A program made the position numbers and the translations under genes. From Burkholderia sp. OK233 (GTDB lineage: Bacteria; Pseudomonadota; Gammaproteobacteria; Burkholderiales; Burkholderiaceae), in assembly GCF_900230185.1 (NCBI RefSeq), contig NZ_OCSR01000001.1, forward strand, positions 2,728,001 through 2,792,000: DNA of 64,000 bases, in the 5' to 3' direction. Positions within the stretch are counted from its first letter, which is position 1. The number at the start of each line of letters is the position of its first letter. The notes below the pieces were generated by a model. That model was not told where the DNA came from. It searched no databases and worked only from the letters and a program-made list of their open reading frames with translations. Below, in pieces: positions 25,000 through 35,300 of this stretch.

Positions 25000-26565
25000 A
25001 TGAAGTGGTTCGACCGCATGACCGTATTCAGGAAGCTACTGTTGGCATTTGCCGTCGTGATCGGGTTCTGCGTCGTGATCGGCGGGACTTCGCTGAAGAC
25101 GTTGTCGTCGATGCACGCCATTACCGACGCCATCTGCGACCAGCACATGAACGGCCTCTACTGGATGGAAGAGGCGAACCGTCACAAGATCGATTCCGAT
25201 CTTGCCGCCGCGAATCTCGGCTACGCCGCCGACGACGCCGGCCGTCAAAAGTTGAAGGACAGTATCGTCGCATCGCTCAAGGAGATGCACGGCGCCTACG
25301 ACCAGTATCGCGAGACCATCGCGACCAGCAAGGGTCAGGAGATGTTCGACGAAGTGCTGCGCAAGTCGGGCGTGTGGGAGGGTATCGTGCATCAGCAGAT
25401 CGGTCTCGAACCGATTCCGGCCGGCGTCGACAACAACGAACTCGTGCGCCGCGCGATTGCATCGAGCGAGGCGCTGCGCGATCGCATCACTGCGCTGATC
25501 GACTATCGCCGTCAGCAAGCCAACGAAGCCCAGCAGGAGGCGAGCGCCGACTATCAGCACATGCGTATCGTGATGCTCGCGCTGGTGTTGGGCGCGATCG
25601 CGGCGGGTACGCTGCTCGCGACGGTGATTGCACGACGCCTCGCGCGTCAGCTCGGCGGCGAACCCGATTACGCCATGCACATCGCCAACCGCATCGCCGA
25701 TGGCGATCTGCGTGTGCGCGTCGACACCCGTGCGGGCGATACCAACAGCATGTTGTTTGCGCTGGGCAATATGCGTGAGAGGCTGGCGGGCATCGTCTCG
25801 GGCATCAGCGAGTCGAGCGAATCGATCCTGATGGCTTCGGGCGAGATCGCGCAGGGCAACACCGATCTGTCGCAACGCACCGAAGAGCAGGCTGCCGCGC
25901 TGCAGGAAACCGCGTCGAGCATGCATGAATTGACGTCGACGGTGAAGATGAATGCCGAGAACGCGCAGCAGGCGGGTGGTGTCGCGCATGGCGCGTCGGA
26001 AGTAGCGGCGCGCGGCAGCAACCTGGTCGGCGACGTGGTCGAAACGATGCGCGAGTTGGCGGCCGGCTCGAAGCGCATGACGGACATCATTGCGGTGATC
26101 GAAGGGATCGCGTTCCAGACCAATATTCTCGCGCTCAACGCAGCCGTAGAAGCAGCGCGAGCGGGTGAGCAGGGTCGCGGCTTTGCAGTGGTGGCGGGCG
26201 AAGTGCGTTCGCTCGCGCAGCGCAGCGCGGTGTCCGCCAAGGAGATCAAGGAGCTGATCGAAAGTTCGACGGCGCGTGTGGGCAGCGGCGCCGAACTGGC
26301 CGAGCGGGCCGGTCAGACGATGGCGGAAGTCACGCATGCGGTGAAGCGCGTGACCGACATCATGGGTGAGATTTCGTCGGCGTCGCAGGAGCAGAGCACC
26401 GGCATCGAGGAAGTGAACCGTGCGGTCGCGCAGATGGACGACGTGACCCAGCAAAACGCGGCGCTGGTCGAGCAGGCGGCGGCCGCGGCGGCGTCGATGG
26501 CGGACCAGGCGAGGCAGTTGCAAGCGGCGGTCACTGTGTTCTCGCTGGACGCGCGGCGCGCGTAG
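25000..26565 (+). CDS. Methyl-accepting chemotaxis protein
   Basis: 521 aa from ATG 25000, chosen because AAGGA lies 7 nt upstream and the protein then starts [20 protein letters not shown], the usual MCP entry. A second ATG at 24985 is possible. Transmembrane helix 1 spans residues about 12-33. The periplasmic domain is all-helical (4HB type, residues about 35-185). Helix 2 is [24 protein letters not shown] and signalling domains follow, with [20 protein letters not shown] and [20 protein letters not shown]. The C-terminus ([10 protein letters not shown]) lacks a CheR-docking pentapeptide. It shares the signalling hairpin with the receptor at 16.7-18.4 kb but the sensor differs. Confidence 0.94.
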   Translation: MKWFDRMTVFRKLLLAFAVVIGFCVVIGGTSLKTLSSMHAITDAICDQHMNGLYWMEEANRHKIDSDLAAANLGYAADDAGRQKLKDSIVASLKEMHGAYDQYRETIATSKGQEMFDEVLRKSGVWEGIVHQQIGLEPIPAGVDNNELVRRAIASSEALRDRITALIDYRRQQANEAQQEASADYQHMRIVMLALVLGAIAAGTLLATVIARRLARQLGGEPDYAMHIANRIADGDLRVRVDTRAGDTNSMLFALGNMRERLAGIVSGISESSESILMASGEIAQGNTDLSQRTEEQAAALQETASSMHELTSTVKMNAENAQQAGGVAHGASEVAARGSNLVGDVVETMRELAAGSKRMTDIIAVIEGIAFQTNILALNAAVEAARAGEQGRGFAVVAGEVRSLAQRSAVSAKEIKELIESSTARVGSGAELAERAGQTMAEVTHAVKRVTDIMGEISSASQEQSTGIEEVNRAVAQMDDVTQQNAALVEQAAAAAASMADQARQLQAAVTVFSLDARRA

Positions 26566-26693
26566 TGCTCTTTACACGCGTTTTCGCCACCCTTGCCAGG
26601 CCTGGTGGCTCTCCGTACACTCGCGCGTAATTCCCAGACGGCGCAGTTCCGCTGCGCCGTCCACTAAAACGCCGACAGAGGAGAACCCCCGCC

Positions 26694-28001
26694 ATGGCCG
26701 ATTCCTATTTCCCACGCTGGCGCGCCCAGCCGAACGCTGCCGAGGGCCGCATTGTCGGCACCGACGAGCGTCTCGCGTGGCCGCAGATGTTTGCAATGGG
26801 TATTCAGCACGTTGTCGCGATGTTCGGTTCCACTGTGCTTGCACCGTTGCTGATGGGCTTCGATCCGAACCTGTGCATCTTCATGTCGGGGATCGGCACG
26901 CTGTTGTTCTTCGTGCTCGTGGGTGGGCGCGTACCGAGCTATCTCGGTTCGAGCTTCGCGTTCATCGGTCTCGTGATCGCGGTGACGGGGTATGGCGGCC
27001 ACGGTCCGAACATGAACATTCCGGTGGCGTTGGGCGGGATCATCGCGTGCGGGGTGGTGTACGCGATCATTGGCCTGATCGTGTCGGCGGTCGGCACCCG
27101 ATGGATTGAAACGCTGATGCCGCCGGTGGTGACGGGCGCGATCGTCTGCGTGATCGGGTTGAATCTCGCGCCGATCGCGGTGCATGGCGTGAGCGGCAGC
27201 AACTTCGACTCGTGGATGGCGCTGGTGACGGTGCTGTGCGTCGGCGCGGTCGCGGTGTTTGCGCGCGGCATGCTGCAGCGTTTGCTGATTCTGGTCGGTT
27301 TGCTGATGGCGTACGTGATTTACGCGATCGTCACGAATGGTCTCGGCATGGGCAAGCCGATCGACTTTGCGATTGTGGCGAACGCTGCATGGTTCGGTAT
27401 GCCGCAGTTCACGGCGCCGGTTTTCAACATACAGGCGATGACCTTGCTTGCACCGATCGCGGTGATTCTTGTTGCTGAGAATCTTGGACACATCAAGGCG
27501 GTGAGCGCGATGACCGGTCAGAACCTCGACCGTTATGTCGGCCGTGCTTTTATCGGCGACGGACTCGCGACGATTCTGTCTGGTTTTGCCGGCGGCACGG
27601 GGGTGACGACGTACGCCGAGAACATTGGCGTGATGGCCGTGACCAAAATCTATTCGACACTGGTGTTTGTGATTGCCGCGGTGATTGCGCTGGTCTTGGG
27701 CTTTTCGCCGAAGTTTGGCGCGGTGATTCAGACCATTCCTGGGCCTGTGCTGGGTGGCGTGTCGATCGTTGTGTTCGGCCTGATCGCGGTGACCGGGGCA
27801 CGCATCTGGGTCGTGAATAAGGTCGATTTCTCAGACAACCGGAATCTGATCGTAGCGGCGGTGACGCTCGTGTTGGGCGCGGGAGATTTTTCGTTGAAAC
27901 TCGGCGGGTTCGGACTCGGCGGGATCGGTACCGCAACCTTTGGCGCGATCATTTTGTACGCGCTTCTGAGAAGGAAACCGGCGCAGGGGCCGGTGGCCTG
28001 A
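26694..28001 (+). CDS. NCS2 nucleobase permease (uracil/pyrimidine type)
   Basis: 435 aa, about 12-14 transmembrane helices, ATG 26694 with GGAG upstream. UraA/RutG-type signatures are clear: FAMGIQHVVAMFGSTVLAPL, GSSFAFIG, VAENLGHIKAVSAMTGQNLD with the substrate Glu, and GGTGVTTYAENIGVMAVTKI with the second substrate Glu. This group imports uracil or other pyrimidines with protons; xanthine/urate carriers have a different signature in the last motif. No pyrimidine-catabolism genes are adjacent. A large hairpin terminator follows. Symbol not assigned because uraA and rutG cannot be separated by eye. Confidence 0.9.
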   Translation: MADSYFPRWRAQPNAAEGRIVGTDERLAWPQMFAMGIQHVVAMFGSTVLAPLLMGFDPNLCIFMSGIGTLLFFVLVGGRVPSYLGSSFAFIGLVIAVTGYGGHGPNMNIPVALGGIIACGVVYAIIGLIVSAVGTRWIETLMPPVVTGAIVCVIGLNLAPIAVHGVSGSNFDSWMALVTVLCVGAVAVFARGMLQRLLILVGLLMAYVIYAIVTNGLGMGKPIDFAIVANAAWFGMPQFTAPVFNIQAMTLLAPIAVILVAENLGHIKAVSAMTGQNLDRYVGRAFIGDGLATILSGFAGGTGVTTYAENIGVMAVTKIYSTLVFVIAAVIALVLGFSPKFGAVIQTIPGPVLGGVSIVVFGLIAVTGARIWVVNKVDFSDNRNLIVAAVTLVLGAGDFSLKLGGFGLGGIGTATFGAIILYALLRRKPAQGPVA

Positions 28002-28012
28002 TTGGCCTGGGC

Positions 28013-28065
28013 GATGGCCTTTTCTCTTGTGATCGGAAGATCAAGCGATCCAGAGAAAGGCCATC
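28013..28065. terminator. Bidirectional terminator between convergent permease and antiporter genes
   Basis: GATGGCCTTTTCTCT (28013-28027) pairs with AGAGAAAGGCCATC (28052-28065) with one bulge and a 24-nt apical region. Confidence 0.7.
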
Positions 28066-28098
28066 ACCGCGTCGAGACGCTGACTGCTACCGCTACCT

Positions 28099-29754
28099 CT
28101 ATCGCTTCCGCACGGTCAGCGCCGTCTCCGACAGATCCACTTCGCGCATGAGCTTGTTCAAAGTCTCGTCATTGATTTCCTGACTATTGCGCAGCGCAAG
28201 CAGCACCTTCCGCTCGGCCCGCATCGCCGCCAACTTCATCCGGAATTCCAGCGCATCGGCACGGCGCGCCAGTTCACGTGGCTCCTGTTCGTCTTCCAGT
28301 GTGGCGAGCCGTCGTCGATAAATGTCCATGACTCGCGCGGTGACATCAGCGGCGTATGCCGATGCCGACTCGTCCAGATCCGCGCAATCTCTATCGTGCA
28401 CTTCGTCCACCGCGCGAATCGCGGCTTGCGCCGCCATCGTGCGCGCCATCGCCTCTTCCGCGGCATGCGGATCCTTACCCCGCCGCCAGCCCCTCAACAA
28501 TAGCGGCAACGCTACGACTGCCACCAGCAGCGATAGCAGAATCACGCCCGACGCAATGAAAATCGCCAGGTCTCGCCCTGGCAACGGCGCACCACCTGGC
28601 AACACCTCGGGCAACGACAACACACCCGCCAGCGTCACCGCGCCACGCACGCCGGCCACCGTCGTCACCGTGACCGTGCGCAACCCCGGCACAGCGTTTG
28701 CCACGCCGTGCTTCGCCGCGCCGCGGCTCGCGAACCAGCGCAGCAGCCATACCCACACGAAGCGCAGCGCGTAGAGCGCCGCCGCCACCGCGGCGATGTA
28801 ACCGATCAGCCGCCACACCTCCACATCGCTGGTCTCGTGCGCGTCGAGCAGCGCGCGGCCGAGAATGTGTGGAAACTGCAGCCCCAACAGAATGAACACC
28901 ATGCCGTTGAAGACGAATTCGATCATCGTCCACGTGCTGTTCGCGCGCACCCGCGACGACACCGGCCCGGCGTTCGCAATGCTCGCGTAGTTCATCATCA
29001 TGCCGGCCGAGACCGCAGCCAGAATGCCCGACAACTCGAAGCGCTCGGCGATCAGATACGCGGCGAACGGAATCAGCAGCGTCATCACCACACCGGGCGC
29101 CGGATCGCCTTCTTCGTTAAGACTCAGAAAACGCGCCGCTACAAAGCTGAACAGCCAACTCACCGCCGCGCCCGTCGCGAGACCGCCTACCGCGATGATC
29201 ACGAAGCTGATCGACGCGTCGCGCAGCGAAAACACCCCCGTCAGCGCCGCGGCAATCGCGAACTTCAACGCGACAAGGCCCGACGCGTCGTTCATCAACG
29301 CCTCGCCTTCGAGGATATGCATCAGCCGCCCCGGAATCTTGCCCTTGCCGGCGATGCCGGTCAGCGCCACCGCATCGGTCGGCGACAGCACCGCGGCAAG
29401 CGCGAACGCAACCGGCAGCGAGATCGACGGCACTAGTGCATGCACGAAGTATCCGACCGCCAGCACCGTCATGAAAACCAGGCCGAGCGCGAGCATCAGG
29501 ATGGAGCGGCGCGCCATGAACAATTCGCGCTTCGGGATTCGCCATCCATCCGCGAACAGCAGCGGCGGAATGAACAGCATCATGAAAATTTCCGGATCGA
29601 AGCTGACGTGCAGTCCGAGCCTTGGCCATGCGAGCAATGCGCCGATCGCGATCTGGACCAGCGGCAGCGGCAAGGCGACCGGCAGCATCCGGATAACGAC
29701 GCCGGAAGCGGCGACGGCGAGCAAAAGAATCAGTACGGTAAAGACAATATCCAT
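28099..29754 (-). CDS. Na+/H+ antiporter, CPA1 family
   Basis: 551 aa with about 12 transmembrane helices in the first 420 residues and a cytoplasmic helical tail. Ion-translocation motifs of bacterial CPA1 exchangers are present: LSPTDAVALTGIAGKGKIPG and ALMNDASGLVALKFAIAAAL (ND pair), with GVRGAVTLAGVLSLP in helix 11. The tail (residues about 440-551, rich in Arg/Glu, EQEPRELARRADALEF) probably senses pH or ions. It exchanges Na+ or K+ for protons in the inner membrane. The gene converges on the permease and stands alone. Confidence 0.93.
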   Translation of the reverse strand: MDIVFTVLILLLAVAASGVVIRMLPVALPLPLVQIAIGALLAWPRLGLHVSFDPEIFMMLFIPPLLFADGWRIPKRELFMARRSILMLALGLVFMTVLAVGYFVHALVPSISLPVAFALAAVLSPTDAVALTGIAGKGKIPGRLMHILEGEALMNDASGLVALKFAIAAALTGVFSLRDASISFVIIAVGGLATGAAVSWLFSFVAARFLSLNEEGDPAPGVVMTLLIPFAAYLIAERFELSGILAAVSAGMMMNYASIANAGPVSSRVRANSTWTMIEFVFNGMVFILLGLQFPHILGRALLDAHETSDVEVWRLIGYIAAVAAALYALRFVWVWLLRWFASRGAAKHGVANAVPGLRTVTVTTVAGVRGAVTLAGVLSLPEVLPGGAPLPGRDLAIFIASGVILLSLLVAVVALPLLLRGWRRGKDPHAAEEAMARTMAAQAAIRAVDEVHDRDCADLDESASAYAADVTARVMDIYRRRLATLEDEQEPRELARRADALEFRMKLAAMRAERKVLLALRNSQEINDETLNKLMREVDLSETALTVRKR

Positions 29755-30137
29755 CGGTCTATTTCTGGAGATATAGCGGTGCTTCCTCTACGGTCGTCGA
29801 CGATGCCGCCGCATATCGGTCGGGAGGCGCGCGTGAGGCACAAGGCCGAAGTTTAGCCCGACGCCGCATCACGTCATTGCCAACCCGGCAGGACCCCGCA
29901 AGCGCGGGCGGCAAGCGTCCTGGTAAGGCGATGCACCTTAACGGTGCGCGCCGCGCCCCCGTGCGGCGCATCGGCTCGTCCACCGGTGCAATCTTTCATG
30001 CAAATTTCATTCGAATGTGCGCCAGCGTGCGCATGGAGCTTGCTTAAGGAATATCGATGACGCACATTTTGAGAAACGGTGCCGAGGTTGTTCGCTTCCG
30101 CGTTCGGACCGGCCCGGCTCTCGCGTGAGAGGATTGC
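29755..30137. other. Intergenic region between divergent antiporter and EAL genes
   Basis: 383 bp without a supported gene. GC-rich inverted repeats occur at about 29935-29975, including GCACC-TTAAC-GGTGC and GCGCCGC with GCGGCGC. They may be attenuating hairpins in the leader of the EAL gene. Confidence 0.35.
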
Positions 30138-31406
30138 ATGACAATTGCGCAACAGGAAAGGACGGCCAGCGCGCCGCATGGCTTCGATGTCGAGGTGACG
30201 TCGGGGCTCGAACGTTTTTCGGTGCAGCATGGCGAGCTGACGTTGACTAGCGTGTTTCAACCCATTTTCAGCCTGTCGCATATGCGGGCAGTCGGCTATG
30301 AGGGACTGCTGCGCGCGCACGATGCGCTCGACCGGCCCGTGTCGCCACTCGACGTATTCGGCGAGGCGGCGCGTCTGGGCGACGTGCTGCAGGTCGACCG
30401 GCTCGCCCAGACCCTGCATCTGGAGAACTTCAAGGTACTCGGCGCCGAGCGCGAATGGCTGTTCCTGAATGTCCATCCCGGCGCGCTCACCGACCCGTAT
30501 CTCGCCGCCGCCTTGCTGGCTAACCTCAAGCGGCTCGACCTGTCGCCACGGCGCATCGTGCTCGAGGTGCTCGAACAACGCGCGGAAGATCTCGAACGTC
30601 TCGCCGACGCGGTGCGCCAGTTCCGCGAGCGTGGCTTCCTGATTGCGCTCGACGACTTCGGCGCGGGCCATTCCAACGTCGAACGGATCTGGCAGTTGAA
30701 TCCCGACATCGTGAAGCTCGATCGCATCATGCTGTCGCACGCCGCGCATCGCGCCGATATGGCGACGATTCTGCCGGGGTTGGTGGCGCTGCTGCACGAA
30801 GCGGGCAAGCTCGTGCTGATCGAAGGCGTCGAAACGGAACATGAAGCGCAGATGGCGCTCGCCTGCGATGCGGACTTCGTACAGGGGTTTTTCTTCGGCC
30901 GGCCGAATCCAGGGGCGGCCGACGCGGCGCACGCCACGACTTGCATCAGCGAAGTCACCGACCGTTATCGCGATCAGGCCGAAGCGCGCGAGCGCCGCAA
31001 TGCGAGCCGTCTCACACCGTATCTGCGGGCGTTCGAGCGTGCCGCGGAAAGGCTCGCCGCCGGCGAACCGCTCGAGGAAGTGTGCTGGAATTTCCTCGCG
31101 CTCGATCATGCCGCGCGCTGCTTTCTGCTCGATGCGAAGGGCAAGCAGGCGGGCCGCAACGTCGTGTTGCGTGCCGATCGCGCGGCGCATGAGACGCGCT
31201 TTTTGCCGCTTGCCGACGCGCAAGGGGCGAACTGGTTGCGTCGTCCGTATTTCCGAGCGGCGATTAACGCGCCGGAACGCGTGCATGTGACGCGTCCGTA
31301 TCTGTCGATCAACGAGGCGCTGCCGTGTGTGACGCTGTCGGTGGCGACGCGCGTCGGTGAGCAGACGTGCGTGTTGTGCGGCGATATCGATTGGGTCGAA
31401 GAATAG
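30138..31406 (+). CDS. EAL-domain c-di-GMP phosphodiesterase with C-terminal sensor-like domain
   Basis: 422 aa, soluble. EAL-domain metal and substrate residues are all present: YEGLLR (EAL variant EGL), LNVHP (Asn), LEVLEQ (Glu), LDDFGAG (Asp-Asp), VKLDR (Lys), IEGVET (Glu) and VQGFFFGRP (Gln). It should hydrolyse c-di-GMP to pGpG. The C-terminal 150 residues (SRLTPYLRAFERAAERLAAG, LSVATRVGEQTCVLCGDIDW) resemble a Cache/PAS-type ligand domain found after EAL in Burkholderia proteins. No GGDEF partner is in the same operon, although two other c-di-GMP enzymes lie in the window. Confidence 0.92.
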   Translation: MTIAQQERTASAPHGFDVEVTSGLERFSVQHGELTLTSVFQPIFSLSHMRAVGYEGLLRAHDALDRPVSPLDVFGEAARLGDVLQVDRLAQTLHLENFKVLGAEREWLFLNVHPGALTDPYLAAALLANLKRLDLSPRRIVLEVLEQRAEDLERLADAVRQFRERGFLIALDDFGAGHSNVERIWQLNPDIVKLDRIMLSHAAHRADMATILPGLVALLHEAGKLVLIEGVETEHEAQMALACDADFVQGFFFGRPNPGAADAAHATTCISEVTDRYRDQAEARERRNASRLTPYLRAFERAAERLAAGEPLEEVCWNFLALDHAARCFLLDAKGKQAGRNVVLRADRAAHETRFLPLADAQGANWLRRPYFRAAINAPERVHVTRPYLSINEALPCVTLSVATRVGEQTCVLCGDIDWVEE

Positions 31407-31517
31407 CGGTTCGGATGCTTCGCTCTGGAGGGTGAGCGGCGGTCCTCATGGTTCAGATTGGCGGGGCGCGCGGCGGTTCTGAGATCATGTCGTTTTTAAC
31501 GACCCACAGCCGCGCTT

Positions 31518-32219
31518 ATGTCAGTCCTACTCGAAGTCATCGCCACGACCGTTGCCGACGCCCAGCTTGCCGCGCAGGCCGGTGCGAACCGTCTCGAACT
31601 CGTCACCGCGATGGGCGAGGGCGGTTTGACGCCGAGCCTTGGCTTGATCGAAGCGGTGATTGCCGCGACAGCCATACCCGTCAACGTGATCGTGCGACCG
31701 CATAGCCGCTCGTTCGTGTATGACGCCGACGACTACGCCGTGATGCAGCGCGACGTGCGTGCAGTCAAGGCGGCCGGCGCAAACGGCGTGGTGATCGGCA
31801 TGCTGACGGCGGACGGTGAGATCGACCGCGAAGGCCTCGCGCGTGCGATCGATGCGGCAGATGGCCTGGCGATCACCTTCCATCGTGCATTCGACGAAAC
31901 GCGTGATCTGCAGAAAGCGCTCGACGTGCTGCTCGGTTTCGACGCCGTGACGAATGTGCTGACCTCAGGCGGCAAACCTTCCGTGCTGCAGGCAGAGTCG
32001 ATCATGCGTGACCTGGTACGGCAAGCGTCCGGCTCACATTGCACGGTGCTGGCGGGCGCGGGTTTGACCGTCGATGCGGTCGCCGGCTTCGTGAGCAAGA
32101 CACAGGTCGAAGCTGTGCACTTCGGCTCGGGCGTGCGAGTCGGCGGCAACGGCCTCGCGCCGGTCGATGCGAGCAGGGTCGCGCAGGTTAGAGCGCTGCT
32201 CGACGCAATGCGTAACTGA
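31518..32219 (+). CDS. cutC: CutC family protein (copper homeostasis)
   Basis: 233 aa, TIM-barrel family. The start MSVLLEVIATTVADAQLAAQ and the blocks AGANRLELVTAMGEGGLTPS, VIVRPHSRSFVY, ITFHRAFDET and VLTSGGKPSV are the CutC hallmarks, followed by VHFGSGVR at the end. CutC has been linked to copper tolerance, but its reaction is unknown. No copper-responsive regulator or CusS is nearby. It stands alone and is followed by a strong bidirectional terminator shared with the convergent oxidoreductase gene. Confidence 0.94.
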   Translation: MSVLLEVIATTVADAQLAAQAGANRLELVTAMGEGGLTPSLGLIEAVIAATAIPVNVIVRPHSRSFVYDADDYAVMQRDVRAVKAAGANGVVIGMLTADGEIDREGLARAIDAADGLAITFHRAFDETRDLQKALDVLLGFDAVTNVLTSGGKPSVLQAESIMRDLVRQASGSHCTVLAGAGLTVDAVAGFVSKTQVEAVHFGSGVRVGGNGLAPVDASRVAQVRALLDAMRN

Positions 32220-32253
32220 CCGCAGCTAAGCGTAGCTAAACCACCAGACAAAA

Positions 32254-32289
32254 AAATGCCGCTTCGAGGTTCAACCCCAAGCGGCATTT
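32254..32289. terminator. Bidirectional terminator between cutC and the indolepyruvate oxidoreductase gene
   Basis: AAATGCCGCTT (32254-32264) pairs with AAGCGGCATTT (32279-32289). A-runs on the left give a T-run on the reverse strand, and TTT follows on the forward strand. Confidence 0.8.
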
Positions 32290-32309
32290 GTCATCCACGT
32301 GCGAAATGA

Positions 32310-35300
32310 TTACTTCGCGACGACCACGGGAATTCCGCGCAACTGCCCGGCGCCCTTCATCTCTTCCAGCGACTTCTTCACCGACTCACTCGTCGCTGCT
32401 TCGATCTGCAAGCGCACCGCGAGATCGCGTTCGCCGCGCTTCACGCCCGCCAGATTCGCCAGCTTCACGTGACCATAACCGCGTACACGCGCATGCAGAT
32501 CGGCCAGCTGCGCGACGTCTTCCAGATTGTTCGCGTTGAGCTTCGCGAACGCACGTTGCAACGTGGTTTCGTAGTCGTCAGCGAGTTCGCGCTCCATCTT
32601 GCGTTCGAGCGTGCGGCCGAACGGATCGAGCATCGTGCCACGCAGACCGCTGAATTTCGCCATCACGCCGAGAACAGGCCACATCCACTGACCGAAGGTC
32701 TTCTTGGTCGGATTCACGCCCGGTTGAGGACGCGTGAGCGTCGGCGGCGCGAGGTTGAACTTGATGCCGAAGTCCTTGCCCGCGACACCTTCGAATTGCG
32801 CTTCCAGTGCTTCGCGGAAGGCGGCATCCGTATGCAGGCGCGCGACTTCGTATTCATCCTTCACCGCGAGCAAGCGATAGAACGTTGTCGCCACGGCACG
32901 CGTGACGCGCTCGCTCTTCGCATCGACCGCGGTTTCCGCACGGCGCGCCGTATCGACCAGCGCGCGATACCGCTTCACATAGCTCGCGCCACCGTACGTT
33001 TGGAGGCGACCTTCGCGATGCGCGATCAGCTCATCGAGCGTATCGACGCGCACCGCCTGCTTCGCCAGATGCCGGGCCTGCCACAGCGATTCGAGCGCAG
33101 CGGGGTCTTCAGCAGCAACACGTCCGATCGAAAACGCCAGTTGATTCATCTGCACCGCGACGTTGTTCAATTCGATCGCACGCATCATCGCGGCGAACGA
33201 CACCGGCACGAGGCCAAGTTGCCAGGCATAACCGAGCATCAGAATGTTCGCGCCGATGGTGTCGCCGAGAAAACGCGTGGCGAGCGCCTGGGCATCGCAC
33301 GTCGACATGCGATCGTCGCCTGCCGCGTGGCGCATCTTGTCGATCAACGCGTCGGCATGCAGCGTCGCATCCGGGTTCTGCACGAAGGTCGCGTTCGGGA
33401 TTGCATGCGTGTTGACGACGATGCGCGTGCGGCCATGACGCACCGTTTGCAAGGCATCGGCGCTCGCGCCCACCACCATATCGCAGGCGAGCAGCACGTC
33501 GGCCTGTTGCGTGTCGATACGCACCTGATTGAGCCACTCGTCGCGCGCCGCGAAGCGCACGAACGACAGCACTGAGCCGCCCTTTTGCGCGAAGCCCATG
33601 AAGTCGAGCACCGACGCGCTCTTGCCTTCCAGATGCGCGGCCATGCTGATCAATGCGCCGACCGTCACGACGCCCGTGCCGCCAACACCTGTTACCAGGA
33701 TGTCGTACGGCGCGGCATCGAGATGCGTCGCGGGAATCGGCAAGGCGTCGACGCGTGCGGCGAGTGCGGCCGGATCGAACGCGGCGCCCGCGGCTTTCTT
33801 CAGCTTGCCGCCTTCCACCGTGACGAAGCTCGGACAGAAACCGTTCACGCAGGAATAGTCTTTATTGCACGACGATTGATCGATGCGGCGCTTACGCCCC
33901 AACGCAGTCTCAAGCGGTTCGACCGACAAACAGTTCGATTGCACGCCGCAATCGCCGCAGCCTTCGCAGACTTCCTCGTTGATGAAGAGACGCTTGTCCG
34001 GATCGGGAAACTCGCCTTTTTTCCTGCGACGCCGTTTTTCCGCCGCACAGGTCTGGTCGTAGATCAGTACGGTCACGCCGTCGATATCGCGCAATGCGCG
34101 CTGCACCGTGTCCATTTCGCTGCGATGGTGGAACGTTGTGCCTTTCGGGAAGAGGTCGTGGTGACCGTCGTATTTCTCCGGCTCGTCGCTGACCACGACG
34201 AAACGCGATACACCCTCGGCTTCCACCTGACGCGCGATCTGGGGCACCGAGATGCTGCCGTCGACCGGCTGGCCGCCCGTCATTGCGACGGCATCGTTAT
34301 AGAGGATCTTGTAGGTGATGGTGGTGTTCGCGGCCACCGCCTGGCGGATCGCGAGAATGCCCGAGTGAAAGTAGGTGCCGTCGCCGAGATTCTGGAATAC
34401 GTGGCGCGTTTTCGTGAACATCGAATGCGAAGCCCAATCGACGCCTTCACCGCCCATCTGAATCAGACCGGTGGTGTCGCGCTCCATCCACGACGCCATG
34501 AAGTGACAGCCGATCCCCGCATGCGCGATCGACCCTTCAGGCACTTTGGTCGATGTGTTATGCGGGCAGCCCGAGCAGAAATACGGCGTACGTTTCACAC
34601 TATCCGCCGCATTCGAGAGGATTTGTGGCGCAACCAGATCGACCACGCGCTCGCGGCGATCGAGTGCGGGCTTGTGCTTCGCGAGCCAGTTCGCGAACAC
34701 CGGCAGAATGCGCGACGGGCGCAATTCACCGAGCGACGACAGCAGCAGCGTGCCGTCTTCAGCGTTCTTGCCGACCACGATCGGCCGCGTGCCTTGCGTG
34801 CGGTTGTACAGGTAGTCTTTGATCTGCTGCTCGATGACCGGGCCTTTCTCCTCGATCACCAGCACTTCTGACAAACCGGACACGAACGCGTCGATGCGCG
34901 TCATTTCCAGCGGGAACGACAAGCCGACCTTGTAGATGCGTACGCCGACGGCTTCCAGATCGGCGACCGTCAGATCGAGCCGGCGCAGCGTTTCCATCAA
35001 ATCCAGATGAGCCTTGCCGCACGTGACGATACCCACATTCGCATGCGGACTCGGCGCGATCCATTTGTCGATGCTGTTGGTGCGCGCGAAATGACGGACC
35101 GCGTCGAGCTTCGCGTGCATCCGCGCTTCGATTGTCAGGCTCGGCAGATCGGGCCAACGATTGTGCAGGCCGCCAGCCGGTGATTCGAAATCCTGTGGAA
35201 TCGTCCATTCAGTTTGCAGCGCATCCAGATCGACCGTCGAACCGGATTCGACCGTTTCCGAAATCGCCTTATAACCGACCCACGCACCCGAGAAGCGCGA

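Noticed and set aside
25036..26523. 495-codon reverse-strand frame opposite a chemoreceptor gene
   Set aside because: Arg/His-rich antisense shadow of the chemoreceptor; no start signal and no protein-like motifs.
29874..31286. 470-codon reverse frame opposite the EAL gene
   Set aside because: Shadow of the EAL gene; the forward protein has all catalytic residues.
33585..34871. 428-codon forward frame opposite the indolepyruvate oxidoreductase
   Set aside because: Antisense shadow; the reverse gene has the complete domain set.
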